Assembly: GCA_013204585.1 (NCBI GenBank)
Contig: JABMNL010000038.1
Location: 21,498 to 85,497 of the forward strand
DNA: 64,000 nt
DNA from: SAR202 cluster bacterium
GTDB lineage: Bacteria > Chloroflexota > Dehalococcoidia > Lucifugimonadales > UBA3495
Reading direction: 5' to 3'
Position numbers and translations under genes: made by a program
The notes under the pieces: generated by a model
The model's input: the letters and a program-made list of their open reading frames with translations, nothing else
What the model was told of the DNA's origin: nothing
Database searches by the model: none
Part shown: positions 28,236 through 38,870 of the stretch, one piece after another
Position numbering within the stretch: position 1 is the stretch's first letter
How the letters are laid out: each line of letters begins with the position of its first letter

Positions 28236-29954
28236 ATGCCATCAGCCAGTGAAATGATTGTCCAGACCCTGGAGGAAGCCGGCATCGAGTACGTGTTCGG
28301 TATCCCCGGCGGCGCAACCGGCCAGATATTCAACATCTTGGAAGCAAGACAAGACCGCATCAAGACCGTGTTGGTCCGCCACGAACAGGTGGCCGCAATC
28401 ATGGCCGATGCCTACGGTCGGGCCAGCGGGAAACCGGCGGCAATCATGGGGCAAGGCTTGTTCATGGGCTCCAACGCCGCTTTTGGCATCATGGAGGCCA
28501 TGCTGAGCAGTTCTCCCATGGTGGTAATCACCGACACCTCCGACGGTGGCGCGGCCCAGCGTCCCGCCAACCAGTCTGGGGCTGGCGAATATGGCAGCAT
28601 CGACCTTCAATCCATCTTCAAGTCCATGACCAAGTACACAACCCTGGCCACCAATCCCAAAGAAGCCGTTTTGGGCACCCAGTTGGCCATAAAACACGCC
28701 GTCAGCGGCCGTCCCGGTCCCGCAACTGTGCTCATGCGCTCGGCAGCCGTCAGTGGGCAGGTGGACTTGGAATCCCCGCCCTTCATCCACAACGCCTCGG
28801 GGTTCTTGAACACGGTAAAACCCGCCAGCGCGGCGGTGGACATTGAACGAGCAATCCAGATATTAAACGAGTCTAGTAAGCCGGTAATCATCGCTGGTAA
28901 TGGCGTGCATGTCGCCAGGGCCCACTCCCAACTCCAGGAGTTTGCCGAGCAGTGGGGCATGCCGGTGGCCACCAGTTATAAAGGAAAGAGCGCCATCGCC
29001 GAAGACCATCCCCTTTCTTTGGGCATGGTGGGCACCTACGGCCAGGAGACCGCCAACAAGGCGGTGGGCGATGCCGACACCGTGGTCATAATCGGCGCTC
29101 TGCTCCGCTCCCAGGAGACCGTGGGCGAGCGTCCCGACATCTTCGACCCCAACCGCCAGCGCATCATCCAGATTGACATCGACGAGCGCAACGCCGGTTG
29201 GTCGTTCCCAGTGGAACTGGGCCTTATTGGAGATGCCGGGTCGATTCTTGACCAATTGGTGGAAGCATCCAAAGCCGCCGCGCCGGGCAACTCCGCCAAC
29301 CGCAAAGATTGGACCGATAGCATTCCTAGCCGACGTGACGCCGGTTCCTATTACGAGCTGCCGGGTATGCAAGAGGACAGCTCGCCGGTGACGCCTCAGC
29401 GGCTGGTGGCCCAGTTACAAGCAACAATGAGCCCGGATACCATCTTTGCCCTGGACGCCGGGAACAACCGCACCTGGATGGCCCATCTCTACAAGGCCCG
29501 CCAGGCCAATACCTTCTACAGTCCCGGCGGCACCGCCGGCATGGGTTGGGCGCTGCCAGCCGCAGTGGGCCTCAAGCTGGTCTATCCCAACCAACCGGTG
29601 GTCTGCGTGACTGGCGATGGCGGTTACATGATGACCGTTAACGCCATATCCACGGCAGTGCAGTATGACCTGCCCATCATTTGCGTGGTGTTCAACGACA
29701 ACGTGCTGGGCATGGTCCACGACCACCAACCAGAAGGCCACAAGATTGCCTCCGAGTTCTTCCCCACCAACAACGCAGCCGTGGCCGAGGCCATGGGCGC
29801 CTTCGGAATCCAAGTCAGCCACTCCAAAGACCTACCCGACGCGCTAATGGCAGCCCAAGCGTCCGGCAGGCCAGCGGTGGTTGATGTTCTAGTAGACCGT
29901 GGCCCCAGCCCCGACGACTGGCGTGCCAGCGCCCACAAGGCCGGTGAGACATAG
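28236..29954 (+). CDS. Thiamine-pyrophosphate-dependent enzyme (acetolactate synthase-like)
   Basis: TLEEAGIEYVFGIPGGATGQIFNILEA; CVTGDGGYMMTVNAISTAVQYDLPIICVVFNDN. Confidence 0.92.
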   Translation: MPSASEMIVQTLEEAGIEYVFGIPGGATGQIFNILEARQDRIKTVLVRHEQVAAIMADAYGRASGKPAAIMGQGLFMGSNAAFGIMEAMLSSSPMVVITDTSDGGAAQRPANQSGAGEYGSIDLQSIFKSMTKYTTLATNPKEAVLGTQLAIKHAVSGRPGPATVLMRSAAVSGQVDLESPPFIHNASGFLNTVKPASAAVDIERAIQILNESSKPVIIAGNGVHVARAHSQLQEFAEQWGMPVATSYKGKSAIAEDHPLSLGMVGTYGQETANKAVGDADTVVIIGALLRSQETVGERPDIFDPNRQRIIQIDIDERNAGWSFPVELGLIGDAGSILDQLVEASKAAAPGNSANRKDWTDSIPSRRDAGSYYELPGMQEDSSPVTPQRLVAQLQATMSPDTIFALDAGNNRTWMAHLYKARQANTFYSPGGTAGMGWALPAAVGLKLVYPNQPVVCVTGDGGYMMTVNAISTAVQYDLPIICVVFNDNVLGMVHDHQPEGHKIASEFFPTNNAAVAEAMGAFGIQVSHSKDLPDALMAAQASGRPAVVDVLVDRGPSPDDWRASAHKAGET

Positions 29955-30037
29955 GCGGTGGCAAAACGCCCCGCAAAACACAGGTGCGTCACATCTTTGC
30001 CGGGTCTCATAATGTGGGAAACCGTCCACCACCGTAG

Positions 30038-30058
30038 GGGCGGGTTTCTAACCCGCCC
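30038..30058. repeat. Hairpin repeat GGGCGGGTT-TCT-AACCCGCCC
   Basis: Read directly. Confidence 0.8.
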
Positions 30059-30144
30059 TGGCACTCGTATTCCACGCTCCTACCGGCCAATATCCTTGCG
30101 GGACGATATTTCTTCGTTTCGTTAAGCGCCGTTGAAAGACAACA

Positions 30145-30170
30145 GGGCACCCCGATGCATCGGGGTGCCC
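30145..30170. repeat. 26-bp perfect palindrome GGGCACCCCGATGCATCGGGGTGCCC
   Basis: Read directly. Confidence 0.9.
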
Positions 30171-30371
30171 CTAAGATGTTCGACTGTCATACCCGAGCCA
30201 CCACCCCTAAAGTTTGTTATAACTCAGGTTTAATTGGACGCGGTATTTGGCCGGTGATAGTATGATTCGGAGATTAAATCTCAGGCTGAAATTAAGCTTT
30301 TTCCCGACCTGTTAGCCATCGAGAGTTGGCCACGGGCCGGTCTCACCCCTCGATACCACCCGGAGGCCCCT

Positions 30372-33300
30372 TTGTCTGACTTACTGCAAATAGTGGACCT
30401 GGCCGATTCGGGCCAGGTGCAACTTTCTTTATTAAGCGACTCCAACCAGGAGACCGCCCCACCCACCAGCTTCCCGTTGCCCCTCACCAACGCCGAACTG
30501 GCAGAGATTCGTTGGTACCTGACCGAATACCCAGAAAACACCTTCGGCGAGGCTAAAACCCGCGCCGAGAAGGTGGAAGCCGGTCTGAAGGATTTGGGCC
30601 GTCTGCTGCACGAAGCTGTGTTTAACTCCGGTGACGAGGCCAAAGCACTGCTGACCAAAGCTACCGGAACAGGTTCGGCCCAGCTTTCCATCGTCTCCAC
30701 CCGGCCCGAATTCCTGGGCCTGCCGTGGGAACTGCTGAACCACGACGACACCGGCTACCTGGCATCCCAACTGGGCGGCATCTCGCGCCGGCTATTCGCC
30801 AAGCCTCTAGCAGCGTTCTCCGGGCAGTTGCCCACGGACCAACTCAATGTGCTGCTGCTCTTGCCGACCTCCGGTAAGGGCTCCGGGAGCATCGCCACCG
30901 AAGCATTGACCGCGCTTGAATCTCTGACCGTGGAAGCCGAATTGGACTGCTTGCGTCCCTCTTCATTAACTAAGCTGCAAGAGCAACTAACCGCGAAGTC
31001 GGGGCACTACCACCTGGTTCACTTCGACGGCTTTACCATCGACAGCCAAGGCATATTAATGGAAGACGGCTCTGGCGGGGCAAGCTCCGTTGACGCCGCT
31101 ACATTGGCCAAGTCATTGACCGATGCCCAGACCCCCGTTGTATTAATCAATGCCTCATCCTCCAGCGCTCTGAACGACGTTATGTCATTCTGCGCCGGAC
31201 TGACCCAAGCTGGTGTTGCTCAAGTGGTAGTCACGCCGCTCCCCATCGCCGGAGCGGGCCGAGTGCTGTTCTGCGAGAATTTCTTTAAAGGCCTAGGCGC
31301 AGGCACGCCCATCGCCCAAGCCGTGGCCACTGTGCGGCAGGCCATGATGGACCATCCCCAGCGTCCCTCAGCCACCGGCCCCTTGGTCTCCTGGGATTGG
31401 ATCCTACCGGCAGTATTCGAGTCCCGTGAGTATGCACCGGCCGCCATAGTGGTGGAAGAACCAGCCGCGCCTGTTCCCGGACAGCCCCAACCCGCGCCGG
31501 AGTCGATGGGAACCGACCTACCTAGGGGTGGGCCTTACGGTCTGATTGGCCGACACGCTGAGCTGTTGGATTTGGAACGCCAATTTCAGCAATCGACCGT
31601 GGTCATGCTCTCTGGAGACGTTGGCATCGGGAAATCCGAATTGGCCTTGGGACTGGCCGCGTGGCTGCGCAAGACCGGAGCGCGACCCGGCGGCGTATTC
31701 TATTCAGCATTTGAAGTGGGCGCAGGGCTGGAGCGGGTGCTCCACGAAATTGGCACCGCCCTGGCCGGACTGGACTTCGCCGATTTGAGATCTGACGAAC
31801 GCCGCGCCTGGGTCGTGGAATACCTAACAGAACACCCAGCATTGCTCGTCTTAGACAGCCTCCAGAACCTGGCCGGGTTCCCCACCGGCGCGCCGGGCCT
31901 GCTCGACGAACATGAAATGGCCGACCTGGACGCCTTCTTAAAGGAAGTCGCGGAGGGTGGTCAAACTTGGTCGCTGCTGGTCAACCGCCGTGACCACGAG
32001 CAGTGGCTAACCGTGCCCCACAGCGTCTACCAATTGGGCGGACTGGTTGGACAGGACCGCATCGTGCTCGGCACCCGTCTTTTGGAAGAGGCCGGGGCCG
32101 ACCCCATACGCCTTGGCCCAGAATACCTGGAAGTATTGGAATTGGTGAACGGCCACCCGCTGGCTATGGAAATTGCGCTGCCCATGTTAAAAGACATCCC
32201 TGCATCCATCTTGGTGGGGGAATTGCGGTCCCAACTGGAACAGTACCAGCCGGGAACCGACGAAGAGGGCCGCCCCGACTACCTAACCGTGGTCATGGAC
32301 CACGCATTTAGCCGAATGACCCACCGCAGCCGAACGCACTTGCCCTTCATGTCCATGTTCCGCAGCCGGGTGATGATGGACATCTTGACCCACATCACTC
32401 AGGAAGGTCAGGCCTACCGGTCGGTGACCGGCGAACAGCTTGGCTATGGCGCTTGCCGCACTTTGCTCCGCACCGCCCGTAACAGCGGGTTCTTGGAGCC
32501 AATCACCCCCAGCGTCTACCAGATACACCCGGCGCTGCCCTGGTTCTACGGACGCAGCCTCTACCGCCAGTTTTCCCCGAGTGCCATCCAACAACTGGAA
32601 CAGGAGGTGGTCCGGGTCTACGCCGACACCGCCGACTATTTCATGGAGACCCTCTACGAGAACCAAGACGCCGGAACCAACGCCATCTTGGCCGAGGAGG
32701 GCAACCTCACCCAGGCGTTGGCCCTGGCGCTGGAAGCAGGCCAGTGGGAGAACGCCCAATTGCTGGTGCAGCCCTTAGCCCAGGTCTTCCGCATGCAAAA
32801 ACGCTATCCAGAGTTGCGCCGTCTGCGCCGTCAGTTATTGGAGACTGCGGGGACAACTGCCGCTGAGGCCGAAAAGAGCGGTGGCATCCAACTGTGGCTG
32901 TACCTGATGGGCACTGAGGCCAGTGAGTACATCGAGACCAAGGAGTTCGACCGCGCCGATGAGCTAAACAAGCAACTCTTAGAGTATCTGAGTACTAAAG
33001 AAGACGGCGAGACCGACCCCCGCACCGCCGCAGTCTTTCATCAGATGGGCATGGTGGCCCAGAACCGCTGGCAGTTGGAAGAGGCTGAAGAGCTCTTCAC
33101 CAAATCGCTGGCCATCATCGAGGGCGGCGACGACGACGAAACGGTGGCCGACGACTACTACGGTCTGGGCCTAGTCTGCCAATACCGCCGCCGCTACACC
33201 GAAGCCAAAGAATGGTTCAGCAAAGCCCTGGAGATACACCAGCGGATTGGCGATGCCGAAGAGATGGTCAAGGACTATCGGTCTTTGGGCGTCTGCGCCC

Positions 33301-33998
33301 AGTACAAGTTCGAATACGACGAAGCCGCTAGCTGGTACCAACGGGCCAGGGAGATTCTAGAAGAGAACCGAGACGAGGAAACAGCAGTACTGGTCTACCA
33401 CTCGCTGGGCACCGTCTGTCACGCCCAATATCAGTTCGACGAAGCCCAGAACTGGTACGAGCAGGCACTGACCCTCAGCGACCGGATGGGGAACGACACC
33501 CAAATGGCCATCGAGTTCCATCACCTGGGCTTGGTTGAACAGGCCCGCGACATGTTTGTCCAAGACGCCGAGCACTGGTACCTGATGGCTATGGAGAAGT
33601 GGCAGAAGCTGGGCGACCGGCGTTCTGAGGGCGACGAGTGCCGTCAACTGGGCGTACTGTTCCACGAGCATAAAGACTTGGAAAAGGCTGAAGAGTGGTA
33701 CAGCCGGGCCCGTGATGCCTTCGAAGAAATCCAAGACGTCAGCCGCATCTGCCGCACCTACGGCCAACTGGGCATGGTGGCCGAGCAGCGGGACGACATT
33801 CCCGGCGCGTTGCTGTGGGCCGGGCGCACCTACCAACAGGCCCTGGGCAACAACCTTCCGGTGCTGATACAAGCCAAAGCCCACCTGGCCCGGCTGCGGG
33901 ACAAGCAGGGCGAGGAAAATTTTGCCACCTGGTGGCGCGAGTTTGCCGGAGAAGACCCGCCCACCGACCTGAACGTGGACGCCGAAACCGTTCTGTAG
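30372..33998 (+). CDS. CHAT-like domain - NB-ARC-type NTPase - TPR protein
   Basis: TRPEFLGLPWELLNHDDTGYLASQ (CHAT N-region), Walker A GDVGIGKSELAL, Walker B ALLVLDSL, C-terminal TPRs; TTG start. Confidence 0.85.
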   Translation: MSDLLQIVDLADSGQVQLSLLSDSNQETAPPTSFPLPLTNAELAEIRWYLTEYPENTFGEAKTRAEKVEAGLKDLGRLLHEAVFNSGDEAKALLTKATGTGSAQLSIVSTRPEFLGLPWELLNHDDTGYLASQLGGISRRLFAKPLAAFSGQLPTDQLNVLLLLPTSGKGSGSIATEALTALESLTVEAELDCLRPSSLTKLQEQLTAKSGHYHLVHFDGFTIDSQGILMEDGSGGASSVDAATLAKSLTDAQTPVVLINASSSSALNDVMSFCAGLTQAGVAQVVVTPLPIAGAGRVLFCENFFKGLGAGTPIAQAVATVRQAMMDHPQRPSATGPLVSWDWILPAVFESREYAPAAIVVEEPAAPVPGQPQPAPESMGTDLPRGGPYGLIGRHAELLDLERQFQQSTVVMLSGDVGIGKSELALGLAAWLRKTGARPGGVFYSAFEVGAGLERVLHEIGTALAGLDFADLRSDERRAWVVEYLTEHPALLVLDSLQNLAGFPTGAPGLLDEHEMADLDAFLKEVAEGGQTWSLLVNRRDHEQWLTVPHSVYQLGGLVGQDRIVLGTRLLEEAGADPIRLGPEYLEVLELVNGHPLAMEIALPMLKDIPASILVGELRSQLEQYQPGTDEEGRPDYLTVVMDHAFSRMTHRSRTHLPFMSMFRSRVMMDILTHITQEGQAYRSVTGEQLGYGACRTLLRTARNSGFLEPITPSVYQIHPALPWFYGRSLYRQFSPSAIQQLEQEVVRVYADTADYFMETLYENQDAGTNAILAEEGNLTQALALALEAGQWENAQLLVQPLAQVFRMQKRYPELRRLRRQLLETAGTTAAEAEKSGGIQLWLYLMGTEASEYIETKEFDRADELNKQLLEYLSTKEDGETDPRTAAVFHQMGMVAQNRWQLEEAEELFTKSLAIIEGGDDDETVADDYYGLGLVCQYRRRYTEAKEWFSKALEIHQRIGDAEEMVKDYRSLGVCAQYKFEYDEAASWYQRAREILEENRDEETAVLVYHSLGTVCHAQYQFDEAQNWYEQALTLSDRMGNDTQMAIEFHHLGLVEQARDMFVQDAEHWYLMAMEKWQKLGDRRSEGDECRQLGVLFHEHKDLEKAEEWYSRARDAFEEIQDVSRICRTYGQLGMVAEQRDDIPGALLWAGRTYQQALGNNLPVLIQAKAHLARLRDKQGEENFATWWREFAGEDPPTDLNVDAETVL

Positions 33999-34026
33999 AA
34001 CGACCCAATCTCGCGGGAGGCAATCA

Positions 34027-35979
34027 ATGGCCGTAACATCTATTGAAATCAAAGAGCGTGGCCCCTATGCCGAAGGCATGACCTTCGGCAACACCGGAGC
34101 CTACGAGCAATTGGACGGCACAGTTCACTTCGCCGTTGATTCTTCCAATCCCGCGAACGGCCTGATTACCGACCTGGGGCTGGCCCCCAAAAACCCGACG
34201 GGCCTGGTCGAGTTTTCAGCCGACTTCCGAATCTTAAAACCGGTTGACCAACAGAAGGGCAGCCACAAGTTATTCTTCGACGTGGTAAACCGGGGCAACG
34301 TCCTGGCTCTGGGCCGCATCAACAGCTCATCCGAAGGTATGGAACCGGGGAACGGCTTCCTGATGCGCCGTGGCTACACCCTTGCCTGGTGCGGTTGGCA
34401 GCACGATGTGCCCCAAAAGCCAGAATTGCTCAGGGTCAACGTTCCCAACGCCACCGGCGTAGAGGGTCGAATCGCCGTCACATTCCAACCCAACGGGCCA
34501 GTGACGACCCAGATGCTGTCCGACCGCGATCACATGCCATACTCGGCCAGCAGCCTAGACCAACCCAACGCCGAACTCACCGTCCGCGATCACGACACCG
34601 GCCCGATCACGGTCATACCTCGCTCCGATTGGACATTCGGACGCCTGGAACAGGGCAACATCGTCACCGACTCGAACCGCATCTGCATGGCCTCAGGATT
34701 TGAGGCGGGTAAAATCTACCAGTGCCTCTACACCACAGACGTTGCGCCCGTAGTAGGTCTGGGTTTCGCGGCAGTCAGGGACTTCGTCTCCCACCTCAGA
34801 TACTCCACCAGCCAAGACAACCCCTGCGCCGGGGACATCCAGCACACCCTGGCCTTCGGTTCGTCCCAGAGCGGACGGTTCCTCCGCCAAATGCTCTACC
34901 TGGCCATGAACCAGGATGAAGACGAGCGGATGGTCTTCGACGGCATAATCGCCAACATCGCCGGTGGCCGTCGCGGTGAGTTCAACCAACGGTTCGGACA
35001 GCCGTCCAGCACCATTGAGTCCAGCACTGCAAGCGTCTTTCCATTCGCCGACATCGAACAGACCGACCCCGAGACCGGCAAGACGGACGGACTGCTGTCA
35101 CGGCTCACGGCCATGGGCAAACTCCCCAAGCTGTTCTTGACCAATACCTCCAGTGAGTACTGGGGTGGTCATGCCTCCTTGACCCATATCGACTCCTCCG
35201 GTGTTAAAGACATCACACCGTCGGACAACGTCCGCATCTACCACTTCTCAGGCACCCAACATCAGGCCGGTGTTTTACCATTGGGGCACGTACAGGCCAC
35301 GGGCAACAAGGGTCTCCACCCATTCAACTGGGTCGACTGGCGCCCTCTGATGCGCGCCGCGGTCTCGCATCTGGACAACTGGGTCACCAATGGCATCACA
35401 CCACCGGCCAGCAAACACGCCCGCTTGGACGACGGCACCGCCGTGACTTACGAGTCGTTACACTCCGTGTTCAAGGACAACCCAAAAATCAAGTTCCCCT
35501 CCTACTTCCGGCACCTGTCGCGGCTCGACTTCGGGCCTGACGACGGCGTTACTGAAATCCTGCCTCCGGTAACAGGCAAAGCATATCCGGCGCTGGTATC
35601 AAAATTAGACTCCGACGGCAACGAATTGGCCGGCATTCGCCTCCCCGACGTAGCAGTGCCTCTGGCCACGGTAATGGGCTGGAACTTACGACACCCCGAC
35701 ACTGGTGGCCCAGGGCAGACCCATAGAATCATGGGTTCGACTGTGCCCTTTCCGTTCACCCAACAAGAACGGGAAGACACTGGCGACCCCCGGCCATCTG
35801 TTGAAGAGCGCTACTCCTCTCGCGAGGACTTCCTACAGCGGGTGGAAACCTCGGCCCAAGAACTGGTCTCCCAAGGCTACATGCTGGAAGAAGACATTCA
35901 AACAGTCGCCCAACAGGCGGGCAACCGCTACGACCTGCTTGAATCTCAGGTGAAACAGGTACAGCCCGCCGGAGACTAA
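34027..35979 (+). CDS. Alpha/beta hydrolase-domain (Abhydrolase_10-like) protein
   Basis: LFFDVVNRGNVLAL, GYTLAWCGWQHDVP, LAFGSSQSGRFLRQMLYLAMNQDE. Confidence 0.85.
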   Translation: MAVTSIEIKERGPYAEGMTFGNTGAYEQLDGTVHFAVDSSNPANGLITDLGLAPKNPTGLVEFSADFRILKPVDQQKGSHKLFFDVVNRGNVLALGRINSSSEGMEPGNGFLMRRGYTLAWCGWQHDVPQKPELLRVNVPNATGVEGRIAVTFQPNGPVTTQMLSDRDHMPYSASSLDQPNAELTVRDHDTGPITVIPRSDWTFGRLEQGNIVTDSNRICMASGFEAGKIYQCLYTTDVAPVVGLGFAAVRDFVSHLRYSTSQDNPCAGDIQHTLAFGSSQSGRFLRQMLYLAMNQDEDERMVFDGIIANIAGGRRGEFNQRFGQPSSTIESSTASVFPFADIEQTDPETGKTDGLLSRLTAMGKLPKLFLTNTSSEYWGGHASLTHIDSSGVKDITPSDNVRIYHFSGTQHQAGVLPLGHVQATGNKGLHPFNWVDWRPLMRAAVSHLDNWVTNGITPPASKHARLDDGTAVTYESLHSVFKDNPKIKFPSYFRHLSRLDFGPDDGVTEILPPVTGKAYPALVSKLDSDGNELAGIRLPDVAVPLATVMGWNLRHPDTGGPGQTHRIMGSTVPFPFTQQEREDTGDPRPSVEERYSSREDFLQRVETSAQELVSQGYMLEEDIQTVAQQAGNRYDLLESQVKQVQPAGD

Positions 35980-36147
35980 CGCCCCCATCCTAGCCTTCCC
36001 CCGCGCCGGGGAAAGGGACAGTCCCCTCTCCCTCCGGGAGAGGGGTTAGGGTGAGGGGAAATCACGATAGCCAACCTCGCTCAAATACGGTAGCCAAATA
36101 TCAAGACCAGAGCACCAGGAACCAAAATCGACACTGGAGAAACTAAG

Positions 36148-36993
36148 ATGAACGTTGGAACATCAGTACCACTGCCGGCCTATACCATCGACCCTGCATT
36201 CATGGCCAAGAAGGCCGAGGACCTGGGCTTCGAGTCCATCTGGTACGCCGAGCACGCAGCGGTGCCGGTTCACAGCGACAGCCCCTTCCCCGCCACCGGC
36301 GGCGAGATTCCCTGGACCTACTCCCACTTCACCGACCCTTACATCGCCCTGGCGCGTGCCTCCGGTGCCACCACCAAAATCAGGCTGGGTACTGGCATCA
36401 CATTGATTCCAGAGCGGAACCCACTCCTGTTGGCAAAGGAAATTTCCACCCTCGACCTGTTCAGCGGCGGACGGTTCATGCTTGGCGTCGGCACTGGCTG
36501 GCTCAAGGAAGAAACTGAATTGATGGGCGGCGATTTTGAACACCGCTGGACACAGACCCGCGAAGCCATCGAAGTGATGAAGGAACTTTGGACCAAGGAA
36601 GAGGCCGAGTACCACGGTCGGTACTTCGACTTCCCCTTGGTAAAGTCCTACCCCAAGCCCGCCCAAAAGCCTTACCCGCCCATCATCCTAGGGGGCATGG
36701 CTAAGAACGTGCTGCGCCGGGTTATAGCACACGCCGACGGCTGGATGCCCAACCGCATCACTCCGGCAGAGGTTGACGTGAGCCGCAAGAAGCTGGACGC
36801 CATGGCCGCCGAAGCGGGTCGCGACCCCAAGTCCATCACCATCACGGTTTACGGCCAGGCCCCAGATGGAGACATCGTGAAGTCCCTGCTCAACGCGGGC
36901 GCCGACCGGGTGGTGGTTCGCCCCGAACATGTGGACACCGAAAAAGAAATGGGAGACCAACTAGAGCGCATGGCCGAATCAGTAGGGCTCTAG
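36148..36993 (+). CDS. LLM class F420-dependent oxidoreductase
   Basis: LGFESIWYAEHAAVPV, IRLGTGITLIPERNPLLLAKEISTLDLFSGGRFMLGVGTGW. Confidence 0.94.
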   Translation: MNVGTSVPLPAYTIDPAFMAKKAEDLGFESIWYAEHAAVPVHSDSPFPATGGEIPWTYSHFTDPYIALARASGATTKIRLGTGITLIPERNPLLLAKEISTLDLFSGGRFMLGVGTGWLKEETELMGGDFEHRWTQTREAIEVMKELWTKEEAEYHGRYFDFPLVKSYPKPAQKPYPPIILGGMAKNVLRRVIAHADGWMPNRITPAEVDVSRKKLDAMAAEAGRDPKSITITVYGQAPDGDIVKSLLNAGADRVVVRPEHVDTEKEMGDQLERMAESVGL

Positions 36994-37027
36994 GCCTTAC
37001 AAGCCCGGCTTAAAGAGGAAATAAGCA

Positions 37028-38401
37028 ATGGACCAGACAACCGAAATGCTGGCGTCTTACGCCTGTAAGCTCAGCTACGAAGACCTGGGGCCCAAGACTG
37101 TGCACCAGGTCAAACGTACTCTGATAGATACGATGGGCTGCGCCATGGGCGGCTATGTCTCAGAACCGGCCAAAATAGCCCGAGGCATGGCCGCGTCGAT
37201 TACCAGCACCGCTCCGGCGCGGGTGTTGGGCACCACTGACTACACCTCGCCAGACATAGCCGGATTCGCCAACGGCGTAATGGTGCGGTACCTGGACTGC
37301 AACGATTCCTACTTTTCACCCGGCGGCGGTCACCCCAGCGACATGATTACCGCCGTGCTCGCCATGGCCGACCCAATGGTTGCCGACGGCCGCACGGTTA
37401 TAACAGCCATCGCCCTGGCCTACGAGGTCTTCTGCCGCCTCTCCGACGAAGTGGTCGCCGGTGACCTGGGCTGGGACCAAGGCATGTTCGGCGTCATCGG
37501 CGCGGCCTGTGGCGCAGGTAAGGTTCTCGGTCTAGACCAAGCACAAATGGGCCACGCCATCTCCCTGGCCGTTGCTCCGTCACTGCCGTTAGGGGTCACG
37601 CGCAGCGGCGAGCTCTCCATGTGGAAGGGCTGCGCCACCGCCGCGGCCACTCGGTCCGCCGTATTCGCCGCCATGCTGGCTGCCGAGGGTATGACCGGGC
37701 CCAACGAGCCCTTTGACGGCAAACGGGGGCTTTGGGAGCAAGCAGTTGGCAAGCCAGTAGAAATTCCAGCGTTTCCTCTAGGCGGCAGCCGAAGCGATGA
37801 CGACCCCTTCCGAATCACCCAAACCATCGTGAAAAGCTACCCATCCCAGATTCACACCCAGTCCCCCATCGGTCTGGCCATCGAACTGCGAAGAGAAGTG
37901 GCGTTGTCTGACATTAAGTCGATTCACATCGACACTTACAAGTCCGCGGCAAGCAGCGCCGCCAGCGAACCTGAGAAATGGGACCCGAAAACTAGGGAGA
38001 CCGCCGACCACTCCATACCTTTCCTGGTGGCAACTGCCCTTCAAGAGGGCGCGGTTGTTCCAGGTACCTTCACTCCCCAAGGGATTGCCGACCCCACCAA
38101 GCGCGAAACCTTGTCCAAGATGACGTTGGTGGAAGACCCAGAATTTACCGCCAAATACCCTGCCCAATACAATTGCCGAATTACCATCACCGACCGGTCT
38201 GGCGGCGTCCACACCGCCCACACGGCCTACTCTAAAGGCCACAATAACAACCCTCTGGACGACCGCGAATTGGAAGGTAAGTTCCGCAATTTCTCCGCTG
38301 GGGTTCTCTCGGACATGCAGTGCGACCAGGTGTTGGACACAATCTGGACGATAGACGAGGCCACCGACATGGATGACCTATTCGACGCCTTGGTGGTGTA
38401 G
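37028..38401 (+). CDS. MmgE/PrpD family protein
   Basis: RTLIDTMGCAMGG, FANGVMVRYLDCNDSYFSPGGGHPSDMI. Confidence 0.93.
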   Translation: MDQTTEMLASYACKLSYEDLGPKTVHQVKRTLIDTMGCAMGGYVSEPAKIARGMAASITSTAPARVLGTTDYTSPDIAGFANGVMVRYLDCNDSYFSPGGGHPSDMITAVLAMADPMVADGRTVITAIALAYEVFCRLSDEVVAGDLGWDQGMFGVIGAACGAGKVLGLDQAQMGHAISLAVAPSLPLGVTRSGELSMWKGCATAAATRSAVFAAMLAAEGMTGPNEPFDGKRGLWEQAVGKPVEIPAFPLGGSRSDDDPFRITQTIVKSYPSQIHTQSPIGLAIELRREVALSDIKSIHIDTYKSAASSAASEPEKWDPKTRETADHSIPFLVATALQEGAVVPGTFTPQGIADPTKRETLSKMTLVEDPEFTAKYPAQYNCRITITDRSGGVHTAHTAYSKGHNNNPLDDRELEGKFRNFSAGVLSDMQCDQVLDTIWTIDEATDMDDLFDALVV

Positions 38402-38423
38402 ACCGCGTCCAAACGGAGACCAG

Positions 38424-38462
38424 AACGCCCGGCGGAGAAACTAATCATCCGCCGGGCGTTTT
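38424..38462 (+). terminator. Rho-independent terminator
   Basis: aacgcccggcgga..tccgccgggcgtttt. Confidence 0.85.
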
Positions 38463-38489
38463 GTCGTCCAAACTTGCCGTCTAGCCAGA

Positions 38490-38768
38490 TTACGGGGTCA
38501 GGTCCAATGCTTCCACGATTCCGTTGAAGGGCAGACCGGCAGTCTCATTCACGTCCTTCACCAGTCCCTGACTGTCGGACTCGAATAGGCACATGCACCG
38601 GGAGTCGCCGGGAACGAAGGTGCTCCGGATATAGCGGACCGGCTTTCCTTCAGCGGTGAATCTCTGCGACGTCTCGATTGCGGCTTTCTGCGCTCCGGCC
38701 AATTGGTCCATGGTCAGCCCCGTTAGGTCTCTCTCCACCATATAAACAGCCATCTCAGTTCCTCCCAT
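38490..38768 (-). CDS. DUF4242-like small protein (paralog 1)
   Basis: MAVYMVERDLTGLTMDQLAGAQKAAIETSQRFTAEGKPVRYIRSTFVPGDSRCMCLFES. Confidence 0.85.
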   Translation of the reverse strand: MGGTEMAVYMVERDLTGLTMDQLAGAQKAAIETSQRFTAEGKPVRYIRSTFVPGDSRCMCLFESDSQGLVKDVNETAGLPFNGIVEALDLTP

Positions 38769-38870
38769 CTAGTTTGTAATTCCGCCGTATCGGCGGTGTA
38801 GATGGATAGTAACCGGGCTGGAAACCCGCGCCATCGGCAGATGTTCCCCTCTTTTGGCTACAGCGGCTTT

